Below, piece after piece: positions 19,065 through 28,387 of a stretch of DNA of 64,000 nucleotides. Below the pieces are notes generated by a model. That model saw nothing but the letters and a program-made list of their open reading frames with translations, did no database searches and was not told the origin of the DNA. A program made the translations under genes and the position numbers. Location of the stretch: NCBI GenBank assembly GCA_947495165.1, contig CANLXM010000003.1:710085-774084 (forward strand), written 5' to 3'. How positions within the stretch are numbered: the first letter of the stretch is position 1; every line of letters begins with the position of its first letter. The stretch is from an uncultured Cellulomonadaceae bacterium (GTDB lineage Bacteria > Actinomycetota > Actinomycetes > Actinomycetales > Cellulomonadaceae).

Positions 19065-19454
19065 CTAGCGGGCATACCCGCGGGAGGTCGGGACGATGTC
19101 CTTGCCGAGCGGCAGGAGGGACACCGGGATCATCTTGAGGTTCGCGATCCCGAGCGGGATGCCGATGATGGAGATGAACAGCGGGATCGAGGTCAGCACG
19201 TGACCGATGGCCAACCAGATTCCCGCCACGAGGAACCAGATGACGTTGCCGATCGTCGAGAACGCCCCGGCCGTCGGCTTGTCGACGACCGTGCGCCCGA
19301 ACGGCCAGAGCGCGTACCCGGCGATCCGGAAGGACGCGATGCCGAACGGGATGGTGATGATCAGGACGCAGCAGATCACGCCAGCCACGACGTACCCGAG
19401 GGCCAGCCAGAAGCCGGCGAAGATCAGCCAGATCACGTTCAGCAGTGTGTTCAC
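19065..19454 (-). CDS. YccF domain-containing membrane protein
   Basis: 129 residues made of two similar halves, each with a tryptophan-rich helix pair: NVIWLIFAGFWLALGYVVAG with ITIPFGIASFRIAGYALWPFG, then NVIWFLVAGIWLAIGHVLTS with IGIPLGIANLKMIPVSLLPLG. This is the YccF (DUF307) plan, length included. Function is unknown in all organisms I can recall. It stands alone between a lipoprotein gene and the SPOUT methylase, all read leftward. Confidence 0.92.
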   Translation of the reverse strand: MNTLLNVIWLIFAGFWLALGYVVAGVICCVLIITIPFGIASFRIAGYALWPFGRTVVDKPTAGAFSTIGNVIWFLVAGIWLAIGHVLTSIPLFISIIGIPLGIANLKMIPVSLLPLGKDIVPTSRGYAR

Positions 19455-19467
19455 GCGGACCAGCCTG

Positions 19468-20292
19468 TCACGGGCGCGTCGCGTAGAAGACCACGGCCGC
19501 CGACGCCGCGACGTTCAGCGAGTCCACTCCCGCGGCCATCGGGATCCGCACCACCGCGTCCACGGCCGCGAGCGTGTCTGCCGCGAGCCCGTGGCCTTCG
19601 GTCCCGAACACGAACGCCGCCTTCTCGTGACCGTGGCCGACGAACTCGTCCAGCGTGATCGAGTCGTCACTCAACGCCAGCGCCGCGACCGTGAACCCCT
19701 CCGCCCGCAGCTCCTCGGCCCCCGCGGGCCAGCTCTCGAGCCGCGTCCACGGGACCTGGAACACCGTTCCCATCGAGACGCGCACCGAGCGCCGGTAGAA
19801 CGGGTCGGCGCAGCGGGGCGAGACCAGCACGGCGTCGACCCCGAGCGCCGCGGCGCCGCGGAAGATCGCCCCGACGTTGGTGTGGTCGACGATGTCCTCG
19901 AGCACGGCGACGCGCCGCGCACCCTGTCCCCCGCGGGCCGACGCGAGCAGGTCACGCACGGCGGGCAGCGGCGGGCGGTGCATCGCGGCCAGCGCCCCGC
20001 GGTGCAGGTGGAAGCCGGTGATGTCCTCGAGCACGTCGGGCGCCCCGACGAACACCGGCACGTCGGGGAACTGCGCGGTGACCTCGGCCATGGACTCGAG
20101 CCACCGCTCGGACATGAAGAACGACCGCGGCCAGTAGCCGGCGGCGATCGCTCGCCGGATCACGTTCGAGCTCTCCGCGATGAACAGGCCCTTGGCGGGC
20201 TCGTGCTTGGAGCGCAGCGCGACGTCGGTGAGGTTCGTGTAGTCGGCGACGCGTTCGTCGCGCGGATCGGTGAGGTGGATGACGGCGCTCAT
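19468..20292 (-). CDS. TrmH/SpoU family RNA 2'-O-methyltransferase
   Basis: 274 residues, SPOUT fold. An N-terminal substrate-binding part (RSKHEPAKGLFIAESSNVIRRAI) is followed by motif 1 (VAVLEDIVDHTNVGAIFRGAAALGVDAVL), motif 2 (FVFGTEGHGL) and motif 3 (IPMAAGVDSLNVAASAAVVFY), all SAM-knot residues of the family. It probably methylates rRNA or tRNA; the exact nucleotide is unknown. The ATG overlaps the stop of the MFS gene (ATGA), so translation is coupled to it. Confidence 0.94.
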   Translation of the reverse strand: MSAVIHLTDPRDERVADYTNLTDVALRSKHEPAKGLFIAESSNVIRRAIAAGYWPRSFFMSERWLESMAEVTAQFPDVPVFVGAPDVLEDITGFHLHRGALAAMHRPPLPAVRDLLASARGGQGARRVAVLEDIVDHTNVGAIFRGAAALGVDAVLVSPRCADPFYRRSVRVSMGTVFQVPWTRLESWPAGAEELRAEGFTVAALALSDDSITLDEFVGHGHEKAAFVFGTEGHGLAADTLAAVDAVVRIPMAAGVDSLNVAASAAVVFYATRP

Positions 20293-21539
20293 GCGGCCGC
20301 CCCTCGCGCCGCCGAGCGGCCTCCAGCGAACGCGGCAGCCGCACCGGCCAGGGCCAGGACGGGGACTACCAGGAACGCCGTGTGCGCACCCGAGGCGTCG
20401 GCCAGCGCACCGAGCGCGAACGGGGCGACGCCCATGGCGATGCCGCCCGCGTAGGTCGCCCGGGACTGGGCTCGGTCGACGGCGCCGCCGGCGACGCGCA
20501 GCAGCAGGGCGATCGACAGCGGGTACTGGGCGCCGTACCCGACGCCGGCCAGGAAGAGGCCGACGAGCGCGACGGTGGTCGACGTCGTCGTCCACAGGAC
20601 GAACCAGCCGAGGATCGCGAACAGGAAGGAACCCGCGAGCAGGTGCACGGGCGCGATGCGGGCGGTCAGCGGGCCGACGACGAACCGGATGAGCGTCATG
20701 CCCGCGACCAGGCCAGCCGTCGCGGCGGCGGCGATGCCGTCGTCGGCTCCGGTGCGGCTGATGATCAGGTCGGTCGCCCAGTACGTCGTCGCGTTCTCGA
20801 GCGACAGCGCCGCGATGACCGCCGCGAGGAACCACCACATGGCGCGCTTGGCGCCGGGCGAGGCCGTGGGGATGGTCGCGGGCTCGCCGTCGGGCCGGGC
20901 GGGGAGCGCCGGGGCGGTCACGTCGAGGTCCTGACGCCGGGACACGCGCCAGGCCGTGAAGACCGCGAGCAGCGCGACGACGGCGACGGCCGGTCGCCAG
21001 CCCCACCCGATGCCGACGGTCAGGCCGACGGCGAGCGGCCCCACGAGCCCGACGCCGGACCCCACGCCGTTCGCCTCGGTGATCGCAGCCGAGCTCGCGC
21101 GCCCGTGGTGCAGCGACAGCGCCACCTGCGAGGACGCGACGGCGATGTTGCAGCCGACGGCGATGACGAACACCCCGCTCAGCGTCGACGCGATCCCCGG
21201 GCCGAGGGTGAGCACGGCGACGCCCACGACGACGAGCGCGAGCGCACCCACGAGGGCGTTGCGACGGCCGAACCACACGACCAGGCGCGCGACGATCAGC
21301 CCGGCGAGCACCGACCCGACCGCCACGGACGTGCCATGCAGGCCCGCGACGGCTCGGGAGACGCCCAGCTCGGCGGCCACGAGCGTGACCGAGGGGTTGA
21401 ACGAGTACAGGAACCACCCCCAGGTCATGAAGGTGCCGTAAAGGCTCAGCGTCAGGGTGTCGCGGGTGAACGTCTCGTCCGTCGTGCGGACGGAGCTCGG
21501 GGGTGTCGGTGGCACCGGTCCATCGTCGCAGGTCCGCAC
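20289..21539 (-). CDS. MFS transporter
   Basis: Up to 416 residues with 12 predicted helices. Between helices 2 and 3 lies an MFS loop signature, LIVARLVVWFGRRNALVGAL. Helices include TLSLYGTFMTWGWFLYSFNPSVTLV at the start and GGIAMGVAPFALGALADASGAHTAF late. It is split by a hydrophilic central loop (ARPDGEPATIPTASPGAKRA). Substrate unknown. Two GTG starts compete, 21539 and 21515; neither has a strong Shine-Dalgarno. A hairpin terminator of the SPFH gene stands upstream. Confidence 0.88.
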   Translation of the reverse strand: MRTCDDGPVPPTPPSSVRTTDETFTRDTLTLSLYGTFMTWGWFLYSFNPSVTLVAAELGVSRAVAGLHGTSVAVGSVLAGLIVARLVVWFGRRNALVGALALVVVGVAVLTLGPGIASTLSGVFVIAVGCNIAVASSQVALSLHHGRASSAAITEANGVGSGVGLVGPLAVGLTVGIGWGWRPAVAVVALLAVFTAWRVSRRQDLDVTAPALPARPDGEPATIPTASPGAKRAMWWFLAAVIAALSLENATTYWATDLIISRTGADDGIAAAATAGLVAGMTLIRFVVGPLTARIAPVHLLAGSFLFAILGWFVLWTTTSTTVALVGLFLAGVGYGAQYPLSIALLLRVAGGAVDRAQSRATYAGGIAMGVAPFALGALADASGAHTAFLVVPVLALAGAAAAFAGGRSAARGAAA

Positions 21540-21580
21540 CCATGCTCGCGCAGGACTCCCGGACCTTCGCCGTGGACGCG

Positions 21581-21615
21581 CAGGACCCCGCCGAGCGGTG
21601 CTCGACGGGGTCCTG
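21581..21615 (-). terminator. Strong hairpin after the SPFH gene
   Basis: CAGGACCCCG (21581-21590) pairs with CGGGGTCCTG (21606-21615). Inside, CGAGC pairs with GCTCG around a GGT loop, with one C/A mismatch. It lies just past the SPFH stop, ahead of the MFS gene. No U-tract follows, as is common in high-GC actinobacteria. Confidence 0.65.
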
Positions 21616-21626
21616 GGTGGTGACTG

Positions 21627-22817
21627 CTACTGCTCGGGGTCGGCGACCGGGGGCTGGGGCGCCGGCGGCTGCGGAGCCGGGGGCGTCGGCGGCACGGCCG
21701 GCGTCGACGGGTGCGACGACGGTGTGCCCGGCTGCTGCCCGGCCTCGACCTTGCGGTCACGGGGGCGACCGGACCGCTGGCCGGCGCTGGTCGCGTCGGC
21801 GGTGGCTGCCTGCGCCTGGCGGCGTGCCTCGGCCAGCGCCTCGGCCGGGTCGGCCAGCGCGCCGGACGTGAACGACTGCCGGTTGCGCTGCCGGTCCTCG
21901 CGAGCGGCGGAGTCGGCCGGGGCCTCGGGGCCGCCGGTGCCGCCACCCAGCCCCTGCACGACGGCACCGAGCGCCGAGGTGAACTCCGTCGGGACGAGCC
22001 ACATCTTGCTGGCCGGCCCCTGGGCGATCTGCGGGAGCGTCTGCAGGTACTGGTACGCCAGCAGCTTGGGGTCGGCGTCGCCCTCGTGGATGGCGTCGAA
22101 CACCTGGAGGATCGCGCGGGACTCACCCTCGGCCTCGAGGATCCTGGCCTGCGCCGAACCCTCGGCCCGCAGGATCGCGGACTGCTTCTCACCCTCGGCC
22201 GTGAGGATCTGCGACTGCTTGACACCCTCGGCCTGGAGGATCGCGGCTCGGCGGTCACGCTCGGCGCGCATCTGCTGCTCCATCGCGCCCTGGATGCTCT
22301 GGGGCGGGTCGATCGACTTGAGCTCCACGCGGTTCACGCGGATGCCCCAGCGGCCGGTGGCCTCGTCGAGCACCCCACGCAGCTGACCGTTGATCTGGTC
22401 GCGGCTGGTGAGGGTCTGCTCGAGGTCCATCGAGCCGATGACGTTACGCAGCGTGGTGACGGTGAGCTGCTCGATACCGATGATGTAGTTGGCGATCTCG
22501 TAGACCGCGGACTTGGGGTCCGTGACCTGGAAGTAGATGACCGTGTCGATGCTCACCACGAGGTTGTCCGAGGTGATCACCGGCTGCGGTGGGAAGGACA
22601 CGACCTGCTCGCGCAGGTCGACCTGGGCGCGCACGCGGTCGACGAACGGGATCAGCAGGTGCAGCCCGGCCTCGAAGGTGTGCGAGTAGCGTCCGAGCCG
22701 CTCGACGAGCCATGACTGGGCCTGCGGCACGATGCGTACCGACTTGCCGATCACGATGATCACGACGAGCGCGATCACCGCGGCCATGATCCAGCCGACG
22801 CTGATGGGTTCGTTCAT
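21627..22817 (-). CDS. SPFH/Band 7 (stomatin-like, QmcA-type) membrane protein
   Basis: 396 residues from the ATG at 22817, which has GGGAG 8 bases upstream. A single N-terminal helix (VGWIMAAVIALVVIIVIGKSV) is followed by the SPFH domain (IVPQAQSWLVERLGRYSHTFEAGL, DLREQVVSFPPQPVITSDN). A coiled stretch follows with repeated QAEG/TAEGEKQ/RAEGSAQ/EAEGES units (about 235-275). The C-terminus is a Pro-rich tail (TPPAPQPPAPQPP). These proteins form membrane-bound cages or microdomain scaffolds and usually pair with NfeD, whose gene is directly upstream. Confidence 0.95.
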   Translation of the reverse strand: MNEPISVGWIMAAVIALVVIIVIGKSVRIVPQAQSWLVERLGRYSHTFEAGLHLLIPFVDRVRAQVDLREQVVSFPPQPVITSDNLVVSIDTVIYFQVTDPKSAVYEIANYIIGIEQLTVTTLRNVIGSMDLEQTLTSRDQINGQLRGVLDEATGRWGIRVNRVELKSIDPPQSIQGAMEQQMRAERDRRAAILQAEGVKQSQILTAEGEKQSAILRAEGSAQARILEAEGESRAILQVFDAIHEGDADPKLLAYQYLQTLPQIAQGPASKMWLVPTEFTSALGAVVQGLGGGTGGPEAPADSAAREDRQRNRQSFTSGALADPAEALAEARRQAQAATADATSAGQRSGRPRDRKVEAGQQPGTPSSHPSTPAVPPTPPAPQPPAPQPPVADPEQ

Positions 22818-22872
22818 ACGTTCCACTCCCCTGTGAGATGCCTGGTTGTGCGTAGGTGTGCGGCCGGCTGGG

Positions 22873-23319
22873 TCAGCCGGCGTGAGCCTGCTTGGGCGCG
22901 ACGATCGCCGTCGCCCCGTCGATCCGTTCGACGACGACGTCGGTGCCGACCTCGAGCACGCCGTCACCGATGATGCGTGCGCTCCAGACCTCGCCCCCGA
23001 GCTTGACCATGCCGGCGTCCTCGCTCACGGGCTGCACGACGACCGCGGGACGACCCGCCAGCGCGTGCACGTTGGTCTCCACGAGCGGTTCTCCGCGTTT
23101 TCGCAGGCTGACCAGCAAGATCGGGCGCAGCGCGCCGAGCAGGACGCCGGAGACGACCGCGAAGGCGACGATCTGCAGCGTGATGTCACCGCCGGCCAGT
23201 GATGTCAGCGCGGCGGCGAGAGCGCCGCCCGCGAACATGAAGAGGACGAGGTCGAGCGTGATCGCCTCGACGGCGATGAGGACCAGCATGATCGCCAGCC
23301 ACCAGTACCACTCCATCAT
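22873..23319 (-). CDS. NfeD family membrane protein (short form)
   Basis: 148 residues from the ATG at 23319, placed after GGGGG; an upstream ATG at 23334 is also in frame. Two or three helices (WYWWLAIMLVLIAVEAITLDLVLFMFAGGALAAALTSL, QIVAFAVVSGVLLGALRPILLV) precede a small OB-fold (ALAGRPAVVVQPVSEDAGMVKLGGEVWSARI). This is the short NfeD type without the ClpP-like protease. It is co-directional with, and 55 bases before, the SPFH gene, the standard partner in membrane-quality or microdomain assemblies. Confidence 0.94.
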   Translation of the reverse strand: MMEWYWWLAIMLVLIAVEAITLDLVLFMFAGGALAAALTSLAGGDITLQIVAFAVVSGVLLGALRPILLVSLRKRGEPLVETNVHALAGRPAVVVQPVSEDAGMVKLGGEVWSARIIGDGVLEVGTDVVVERIDGATAIVAPKQAHAG

Positions 23320-23449
23320 GACCCCCGTAGGCATCGTCGGCGCTCGACCGGGGCCCGGAACGACCCGCGGTGAGCAACCGTCGTAAAACGCGACGATTTA
23401 CCTGAACATTACCAGGAGCGGACGTCGGTGGGGGCTATCCACCCGCAGG

Positions 23450-24235
23450 TCAGCGGGCACCGCGGGCGGCGTAGCGCCCGTCGGCCTGCGACACGGTCAA
23501 GGGCACGCCGAAGCCGCTCGACAGGTGCTCGTCGGTGACGACGTCGGCGAGCGCGCCCGCGGCGTGGACGCCCCCGGCGCGCAGGATCATCCCGTGCGTG
23601 AAGTTCGGCGGGATCTCCTCGACGTGGTGGGTGACCAGCACGAGCACCGGGGACCGGCGGTCGCCGGCGAGCTCCGCGAGCGCGGCGACGAGCTCCTCGC
23701 GGCCGCCGAGGTCGAGACCGGCGGCAGGCTCGTCCAGCAGCAAGAGCTCCGGGTCGGTCATGAGCGCACGGGCGATCTGGACCCGCTTGCGCTCGCCCTC
23801 GGACAGCGTGCCGTAGGTGCGGTCCGCGAGCCGGTCGACGGCGAAGAGCCGCAGCAGGTCGTGCGCGCGGTCCGTGTCGTGGCTCTCGTACGTCTCGCGC
23901 CAGCGTCCGGTGACTCCGTAGGCGGCGGTGAGCACGACGTCGCGCACGAGCTCGCGCGGCGGGATCCGCTCGGCGAGCGCGGCGGACGCGAGACCGATGC
24001 GCGGGCGCAGCTCGAACACGTCGACGCGACCCAGGCGCTCGCCGAGGATGTCCACCGTCCCGGTCGTGGGGTGCAGGCGTGCGGAGGCGATCTGCAGGAG
24101 CGTCGTCTTGCCCGCTCCGTTGGCCCCCAGCACCACCCAGCGGTCCTGATCGCCGACCGTCCAGCTGACGTTGTCGAGGATCGCTGTGCCGCCGCGGCGG
24201 ACCGTGACGTCGTGCAGGTCGAGTGCTGCTGTCAT
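23450..24235 (-). CDS. ABC transporter ATP-binding protein (YbbA/ModF-like stand-alone ATPase)
   Basis: 261 residues. All ABC motifs are present: Walker A VLGANGAGKTTLLQI near residue 37, signature LSEGERKRVQIARAL, Walker B LLLLDEPAAGLDL, and the H-loop VTHHVEEIP. The first lines (MTAALDLHDVTVRRGGTAIL) fix the start. The signature LSEGE and sequence EIPPNFTHGMILRAG resemble the molybdate-type or repair-linked stand-alone ATPases common in actinobacteria. No permease is adjacent, so substrate and partners are unknown. Confidence 0.9.
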   Translation of the reverse strand: MTAALDLHDVTVRRGGTAILDNVSWTVGDQDRWVVLGANGAGKTTLLQIASARLHPTTGTVDILGERLGRVDVFELRPRIGLASAALAERIPPRELVRDVVLTAAYGVTGRWRETYESHDTDRAHDLLRLFAVDRLADRTYGTLSEGERKRVQIARALMTDPELLLLDEPAAGLDLGGREELVAALAELAGDRRSPVLVLVTHHVEEIPPNFTHGMILRAGGVHAAGALADVVTDEHLSSGFGVPLTVSQADGRYAARGAR

Positions 24236-24316
24236 GGTGCCTGAGCCTATCGGGTGAGCCGCAGCTCGGCGGCCGCACCGAGCGAGCCGAACGACGCCGC
24301 CGGTATCGTGTGGGGC

Positions 24317-25093
24317 GTGTCCAACGTCCTTCTCCCCCGCAGCGTGAGACTGGCGCTCTGGCTGAGCACCGATGCGCCTGCGGAGCGCATCGCCACCGCG
24401 GTCCAGGGCAGCGACGAGCCGCACCGTCTCCTGACCCGGGACGGCACCTGGGACCTCGTGAGCCTCATCGCCGAGATGCAGAGCTCGATCGTCACGGTCG
24501 CGGCGCTCCTGCCTGTCCCGGGGGACGCCGCCGCCGTCCCGCCCACGCAGGAGCAGTACCACGCGGGCACCCCGGACCCGGTGACGACGGGCGAGTGTCT
24601 CCTGATCGGTGGCCGCGAGCGCCACCTGCTCGCGGTTCCGGACGTCCAGCAGTTCGGCAGCGCGTGGGACTTCGGGCACGTCGTCACGTGGCACCTGGCG
24701 CAGGTCGACGAGTGGGAGACGGCGTTCTTCGGGTCGATCGGCTCGCTCGCCGAGGCCGAGAGCCAGCTGCGCACCGGGCTGACGCACGCGACGGCGACGA
24801 TCATGGACCTCGAGCTCGGGGTGTGGCGCCCGGAGGTCAAGGACGGCATCGCTCAGCTGCGCGACGCTCAGCTCACTGACGAGGACCTGCCGACCATCGC
24901 GCCGCGCCGGCTCGCAGTGCTCTCCTTGGCCGTGCGGCTCAAGGCGATCGCGGAGCTCGCCCTCGAGGACGCGAGCGGTGGCGGCGCGGTGAACGTGTGG
25001 CAGGCGGACCAGAGCCGCGCCGCGCTCCTCGAGGTGCTGCGCGTGACGCGTCGCGCGATCGCGGCAGCGAGCTACGCGAGGATCGAGCGGTAG
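24317..25093 (+). CDS. Conserved protein of unknown function
   Basis: 258 residues from the GTG at 24317 (MSNVLLPRSVRLALWLS); earlier starts would add a low-quality leader. It appears soluble and mixed alpha/beta: RLLTRDGTWDLVSLIAEMQ, PTQEQYHAGTPDPVTTGECLLIGG, FGHVVTWHLAQVDEWETAFFGS, ALSLAVRLKAIAELALEDASGGG. No motif of a known enzyme is seen. It overlaps the 3' end of glgA by 22 bases tail to tail. Confidence 0.75.
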   Translation: MSNVLLPRSVRLALWLSTDAPAERIATAVQGSDEPHRLLTRDGTWDLVSLIAEMQSSIVTVAALLPVPGDAAAVPPTQEQYHAGTPDPVTTGECLLIGGRERHLLAVPDVQQFGSAWDFGHVVTWHLAQVDEWETAFFGSIGSLAEAESQLRTGLTHATATIMDLELGVWRPEVKDGIAQLRDAQLTDEDLPTIAPRRLAVLSLAVRLKAIAELALEDASGGGAVNVWQADQSRAALLEVLRVTRRAIAAASYARIER

Positions 25094-26295
25094 ACGTCCA
25101 CGGTCTGCTCGGCGACGGCGTCCCACGAGAAGTGGTCTTCGACGCGCGTGCGGGCACGGGCACCCATCTGGGCGGCGCGCTCGGGGTCGTCGACGACGGC
25201 GCGCAGCGCGGTTGCGAGGTCGCTCGCGAAGCGCGCGGGGTCGACGGGCTCTCCCGTCGGGTCACCGGGCGCGGACTCGACGTCGACGAGGAGCCCGGTG
25301 ACGCCGTCGTCGACGACCTCGGGGATCCCGCCGACCGCTGAGGCGACCACGGGCACGCCCAGGGCCATGGCCTCGAGGTTGACGATGCCGAGCGGCTCGT
25401 AGACAGACGGGCAGGCGAAGACGGTCGAGGACGCGATGACGGCGATGAGCTCCTCGCGCGGGAGCATCCGGTCGATCCAGATCACGCCGTCGCGATGGCG
25501 GCGCAGCTCCTCGAGCGCGGTGGTGACCTCCGCGGCGATCTCGGGGGTGTCCGGCGAGCTCGCGCACAGCACGAGCTGGGTCTCGGGCGAGAGCTCGCGC
25601 GCGGCGGCGAGCAGGTGGGGCAGGCCCTTCTGGCGGGTGATGCGGCCGACGAACACGACGGCGGGGCGGTCCGGGTCGATGCCCAGGCCGCGGGCGATCG
25701 CGGCGGCCTGCTCGCGCTCGGGACGGCGCCAGCGCTCGAGGTCGATGCCGTTGTGCACCACCCGCACGCGGGCGGGGTCGAGGTCGGGGTGGGCGCGAAG
25801 GATGTCCCCGCGCATGCCCTCGCTGACGGCGATGACGGCGGCGGCGCCGGCGTAGGCGGTGGCCTCGGCCCACGACGACAGGGCGTACCCGCCGCCGAGC
25901 TGCTCGGCCTTCCACGGGCGCATCGGCTCGAGCGAGTGCGCGGTCAGCACGTGCGGGATCCCGTGCAGGAGGCCCGCGACGTGCCCGGCGAGGTTCGCGT
26001 ACCAGGTGTGGGAGTGCACGAGGTCAGCGCCTGCGACGTCGGCCGCCATGGCGAGGTCGACGCCGAACGTGCTGAGCGCCGCGTTGGCGCCCGCGAGCGC
26101 GTCGAGCGGCGCGTACCCGGTCACCTGCGGCCCGCCAGTGCCCGACGACGTGGGGTCGGGTTCGCGCGGTCCGTCGAAGCAGCGGACGTGCACGTCCACG
26201 TGCCGCGTCAGGACCGCGGCGAGCTCGGCGACGTGCACGCCGGCGCCGCCGTAGACGAAGGGTGGGTACTCGCGTGTCAGCAGGTCGACTCTCAC
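25072..26295 (-). CDS. glgA: Glycogen synthase, actinobacterial GT4 type (GlgA/GlgM)
   Basis: 407-residue GT-B glycosyltransferase of family 4. It shows MRVDLLTREYPPFVYGGAGVHVAEL, ADLVHSHTWYANLAGHVAGLLHGIP, VVHNGIDLERW, VVFVGRITRQKGLPHLLAAA and the nucleotide-sugar site CPSVYEPLGIVNLEAMALG (E-x7-E). Actinobacterial homologues build alpha-1,4-glucan from ADP-glucose or make maltose-1-phosphate for the GlgE route; this sequence cannot separate the two. It is divergent from glgC, which supplies ADP-glucose, across a 60-bp gap. Confidence 0.92.
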   Translation of the reverse strand: MRVDLLTREYPPFVYGGAGVHVAELAAVLTRHVDVHVRCFDGPREPDPTSSGTGGPQVTGYAPLDALAGANAALSTFGVDLAMAADVAGADLVHSHTWYANLAGHVAGLLHGIPHVLTAHSLEPMRPWKAEQLGGGYALSSWAEATAYAGAAAVIAVSEGMRGDILRAHPDLDPARVRVVHNGIDLERWRRPEREQAAAIARGLGIDPDRPAVVFVGRITRQKGLPHLLAAARELSPETQLVLCASSPDTPEIAAEVTTALEELRRHRDGVIWIDRMLPREELIAVIASSTVFACPSVYEPLGIVNLEAMALGVPVVASAVGGIPEVVDDGVTGLLVDVESAPGDPTGEPVDPARFASDLATALRAVVDDPERAAQMGARARTRVEDHFSWDAVAEQTVDVYRSILA

Positions 26296-26319
26296 ACCAC
26301 AGACGGTAAGCCCAAAGTC

Positions 26320-26336
26320 ATGCGGATGTAACGCAT
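26320..26336. promoter_or_regulatory. Small inverted repeat between glgA and glgC
   Basis: ATGCG-N7-CGCAT lies in the 60-bp space shared by the divergent glgA and glgC promoters. It could be a regulator site; the evidence is only its symmetry and position. Confidence 0.35.
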
Positions 26337-26355
26337 CTGGGAATAGAGTGCGTTC

Positions 26356-27603
26356 ATGGCAGCAGCGCCGCGTGTCCTAGCAATCGTCCTCGCAGGTGGA
26401 GAGGGCAAACGACTCATGCCCTTGACGGCAGACCGGGCCAAGCCCGCGGTGCCGTTCGGAGGCATCTACCGCCTGGTGGACTTCGCCCTCTCGAACCTCG
26501 TCAACTCGCACTACCTGCACATCGTCGTGCTCACCCAGTACAAGTCCCACAGTCTCGATCGGCACATCACGAAGACGTGGCGGATGTCGGCCCTGCTGGG
26601 CAACTTCGTCGCTCCCGTGCCCGCGCAGCAGCGCGTGGGCAAGCACTGGTACCTGGGCAGCGCCGACGCGATCTACCAGTGCCTGAACATCATCCGCGAG
26701 GAGCGTCCCGACTACGTCGTCGTCGTCGGTGCCGACCACGTGTACCGGATGGACTTCTCCCAGATGCTCGACGCGCACATCGAGTCCGGGGCCGAGCTCA
26801 CGGTGGCGGGCATCCGCCAGCCGATCGACCAGGCCGACCAGTTCGGCGTCGTCGACGCGGACCCGAACGACCCCACGCGCATCCGGGCGTTCCTGGAGAA
26901 GCCGACCGACCCCGTCGGCCTGGTCGACTCCCCCAACGAGATCCTCGCGTCGATGGGCAACTACATCGCGAACGCCGACGCTCTCGTCGAGGCCGTCACC
27001 AAGGACTCCGCGAACCCGAACTCCAAGCACGACATGGGCGGCGACATCGTCCCGTACTTCGTCGAGCGCGGGACCGCGGGGCTGTACGACTTCATCCGCA
27101 ACGACGTGCCGGGGTCCACGGACCGTGACCGCGACTACTGGCGCGACGTCGGGACGATCGACGCGTACTACGACGCGAACCGCGACCTGATCTCGATCTC
27201 GCCGGTGTTCAACCTGTACAACAACCAGTGGCCCGTCTTCACGGGGTACACCGGGCTCCCGCCAGCGAAGTTCGTGCACGCCGGCCGCGGGCGCCTGGGG
27301 CACGCGGCGGACTCGATCGTGTCGCCGGGGGTGATCGTCTCGGGCGGCACCGCGGCGGGCTCGATCCTGTCTCCTGGCACGTATCTGCACTCGTGGTCCA
27401 CGGTGGACGACTCGGTGCTGATGGACGACGTGATCGTGCACCGGCACGCGCAGGTGCACCGGTGCATCGTGGACAAGAACGTCACGATCCTGGAGAACGC
27501 CCGGGTCGGGTTCGATCGCGAGCTCGACGAGTCCCGCGGTCTGACGGTCACCGAGAGCGGCATCACGGTGATCCCCAAGGGCACGGTGATCGCTCCTGCC
27601 TGA
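26356..27603 (+). CDS. glgC: Glucose-1-phosphate adenylyltransferase (ADP-glucose pyrophosphorylase)
   Basis: 415 residues, full length. The N-terminal nucleotidyltransferase site is [20 protein letters not shown] followed by [15 protein letters not shown]. The middle has [17 protein letters not shown] and [17 protein letters not shown]. The C-terminal left-handed beta-helix (about 300-410) carries repeats such as [13 protein letters not shown] and [14 protein letters not shown]. It forms ADP-glucose, the first committed step of glycogen synthesis. Divergent from glgA. Confidence 0.97.
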   Translation: MAAAPRVLAIVLAGGEGKRLMPLTADRAKPAVPFGGIYRLVDFALSNLVNSHYLHIVVLTQYKSHSLDRHITKTWRMSALLGNFVAPVPAQQRVGKHWYLGSADAIYQCLNIIREERPDYVVVVGADHVYRMDFSQMLDAHIESGAELTVAGIRQPIDQADQFGVVDADPNDPTRIRAFLEKPTDPVGLVDSPNEILASMGNYIANADALVEAVTKDSANPNSKHDMGGDIVPYFVERGTAGLYDFIRNDVPGSTDRDRDYWRDVGTIDAYYDANRDLISISPVFNLYNNQWPVFTGYTGLPPAKFVHAGRGRLGHAADSIVSPGVIVSGGTAAGSILSPGTYLHSWSTVDDSVLMDDVIVHRHAQVHRCIVDKNVTILENARVGFDRELDESRGLTVTESGITVIPKGTVIAPA

Positions 27604-27670
27604 CGGCGCGGGCGTCCGGCAGCCGGGCACCCTCGGTACCCACGCCCCTGCGCGCCCTATCGTGACGCCC

Positions 27671-28363
27671 ATGGCTGCGCACCGGCGACGACTGCTCGTG
27701 ATGGACGTCGACTCGACCCTGATCACGGGCGAGGTGATCGAGATGCTTGCCGCACGCGCGGGCGCACTCGACGAGGTCGCCGCCGTGACTGAGGCGGCCA
27801 TGCGGGGTGAGCTGGACTTCGCGGCGTCGCTCACGCAGCGCGTCGCGTGCCTCAAGGGCCTTCCCGACGACGTGTTCGACGACGTCGTCGCGGAGGCGCG
27901 GTTCACCGACGGCGCCCCGGAGCTCGTGGCGGAGGCGCAGCGGCGCGGATGGGTCGTCGGGCTCGTGTCCGGGGGCTTCGTCGAGGTCGTCGGGCCGCTC
28001 GCCGCCCAGGTGGGCATCACCCGCTACCGCGCGAACCGCCTCGAGACCGACGACGGCAAGCTCACCGGCCGCACCGCTGGGCCGGTCATCGACCGTGACG
28101 CCAAGGCCGCCGCGCTGCGCGAGTTCGCCGAGGCCGAGGGCATCGACATGGCCGACACGATCGCGATCGGCGACGGCGCCAACGACCTCGGCATGATCGC
28201 GGCGGCGGGCATCGGCATCGCCTTCAACGCAAAGCCGATCGTCCAGGAGCAGGCGCCGCACGTGCTGCCAGGCACGCGGCTCGACGCCGCCCTCGAGCTG
28301 CTGGACGCGCTGGACGCCCGTGTTCAGAGGCTGCCGCCTCGGGCCGATGGTGACGCCTTCTAG
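27671..28363 (+). CDS. serB: Phosphoserine phosphatase SerB
   Basis: 230-residue HAD-family hydrolase. Motif I is LLVMDVDSTLITGEVIEMLA (DxDST near residue 10), with cap-domain MRGELDFAASLTQRV, motif II LVSGGF, and motif III/IV IAIGDGANDLGMIAAAGIGIAFNAKP. These match SerB rather than other HADs. It makes serine, the last step. It has no N-terminal ACT domain, unlike the mycobacterial SerB2. A GTG at 27662 is an alternative start. Confidence 0.94.
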   Translation: MAAHRRRLLVMDVDSTLITGEVIEMLAARAGALDEVAAVTEAAMRGELDFAASLTQRVACLKGLPDDVFDDVVAEARFTDGAPELVAEAQRRGWVVGLVSGGFVEVVGPLAAQVGITRYRANRLETDDGKLTGRTAGPVIDRDAKAAALREFAEAEGIDMADTIAIGDGANDLGMIAAAGIGIAFNAKPIVQEQAPHVLPGTRLDAALELLDALDARVQRLPPRADGDAF

Positions 28364-28387
28364 TCGTGTGGCAGACTTGCTCAAATA

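Noticed and set aside
19468..21543. A fused methyltransferase with a 400-residue N-terminal extension
   Set aside because: The extension is the MFS gene read in another frame. The coupled ATG at 20292 gives a normal SPOUT protein.
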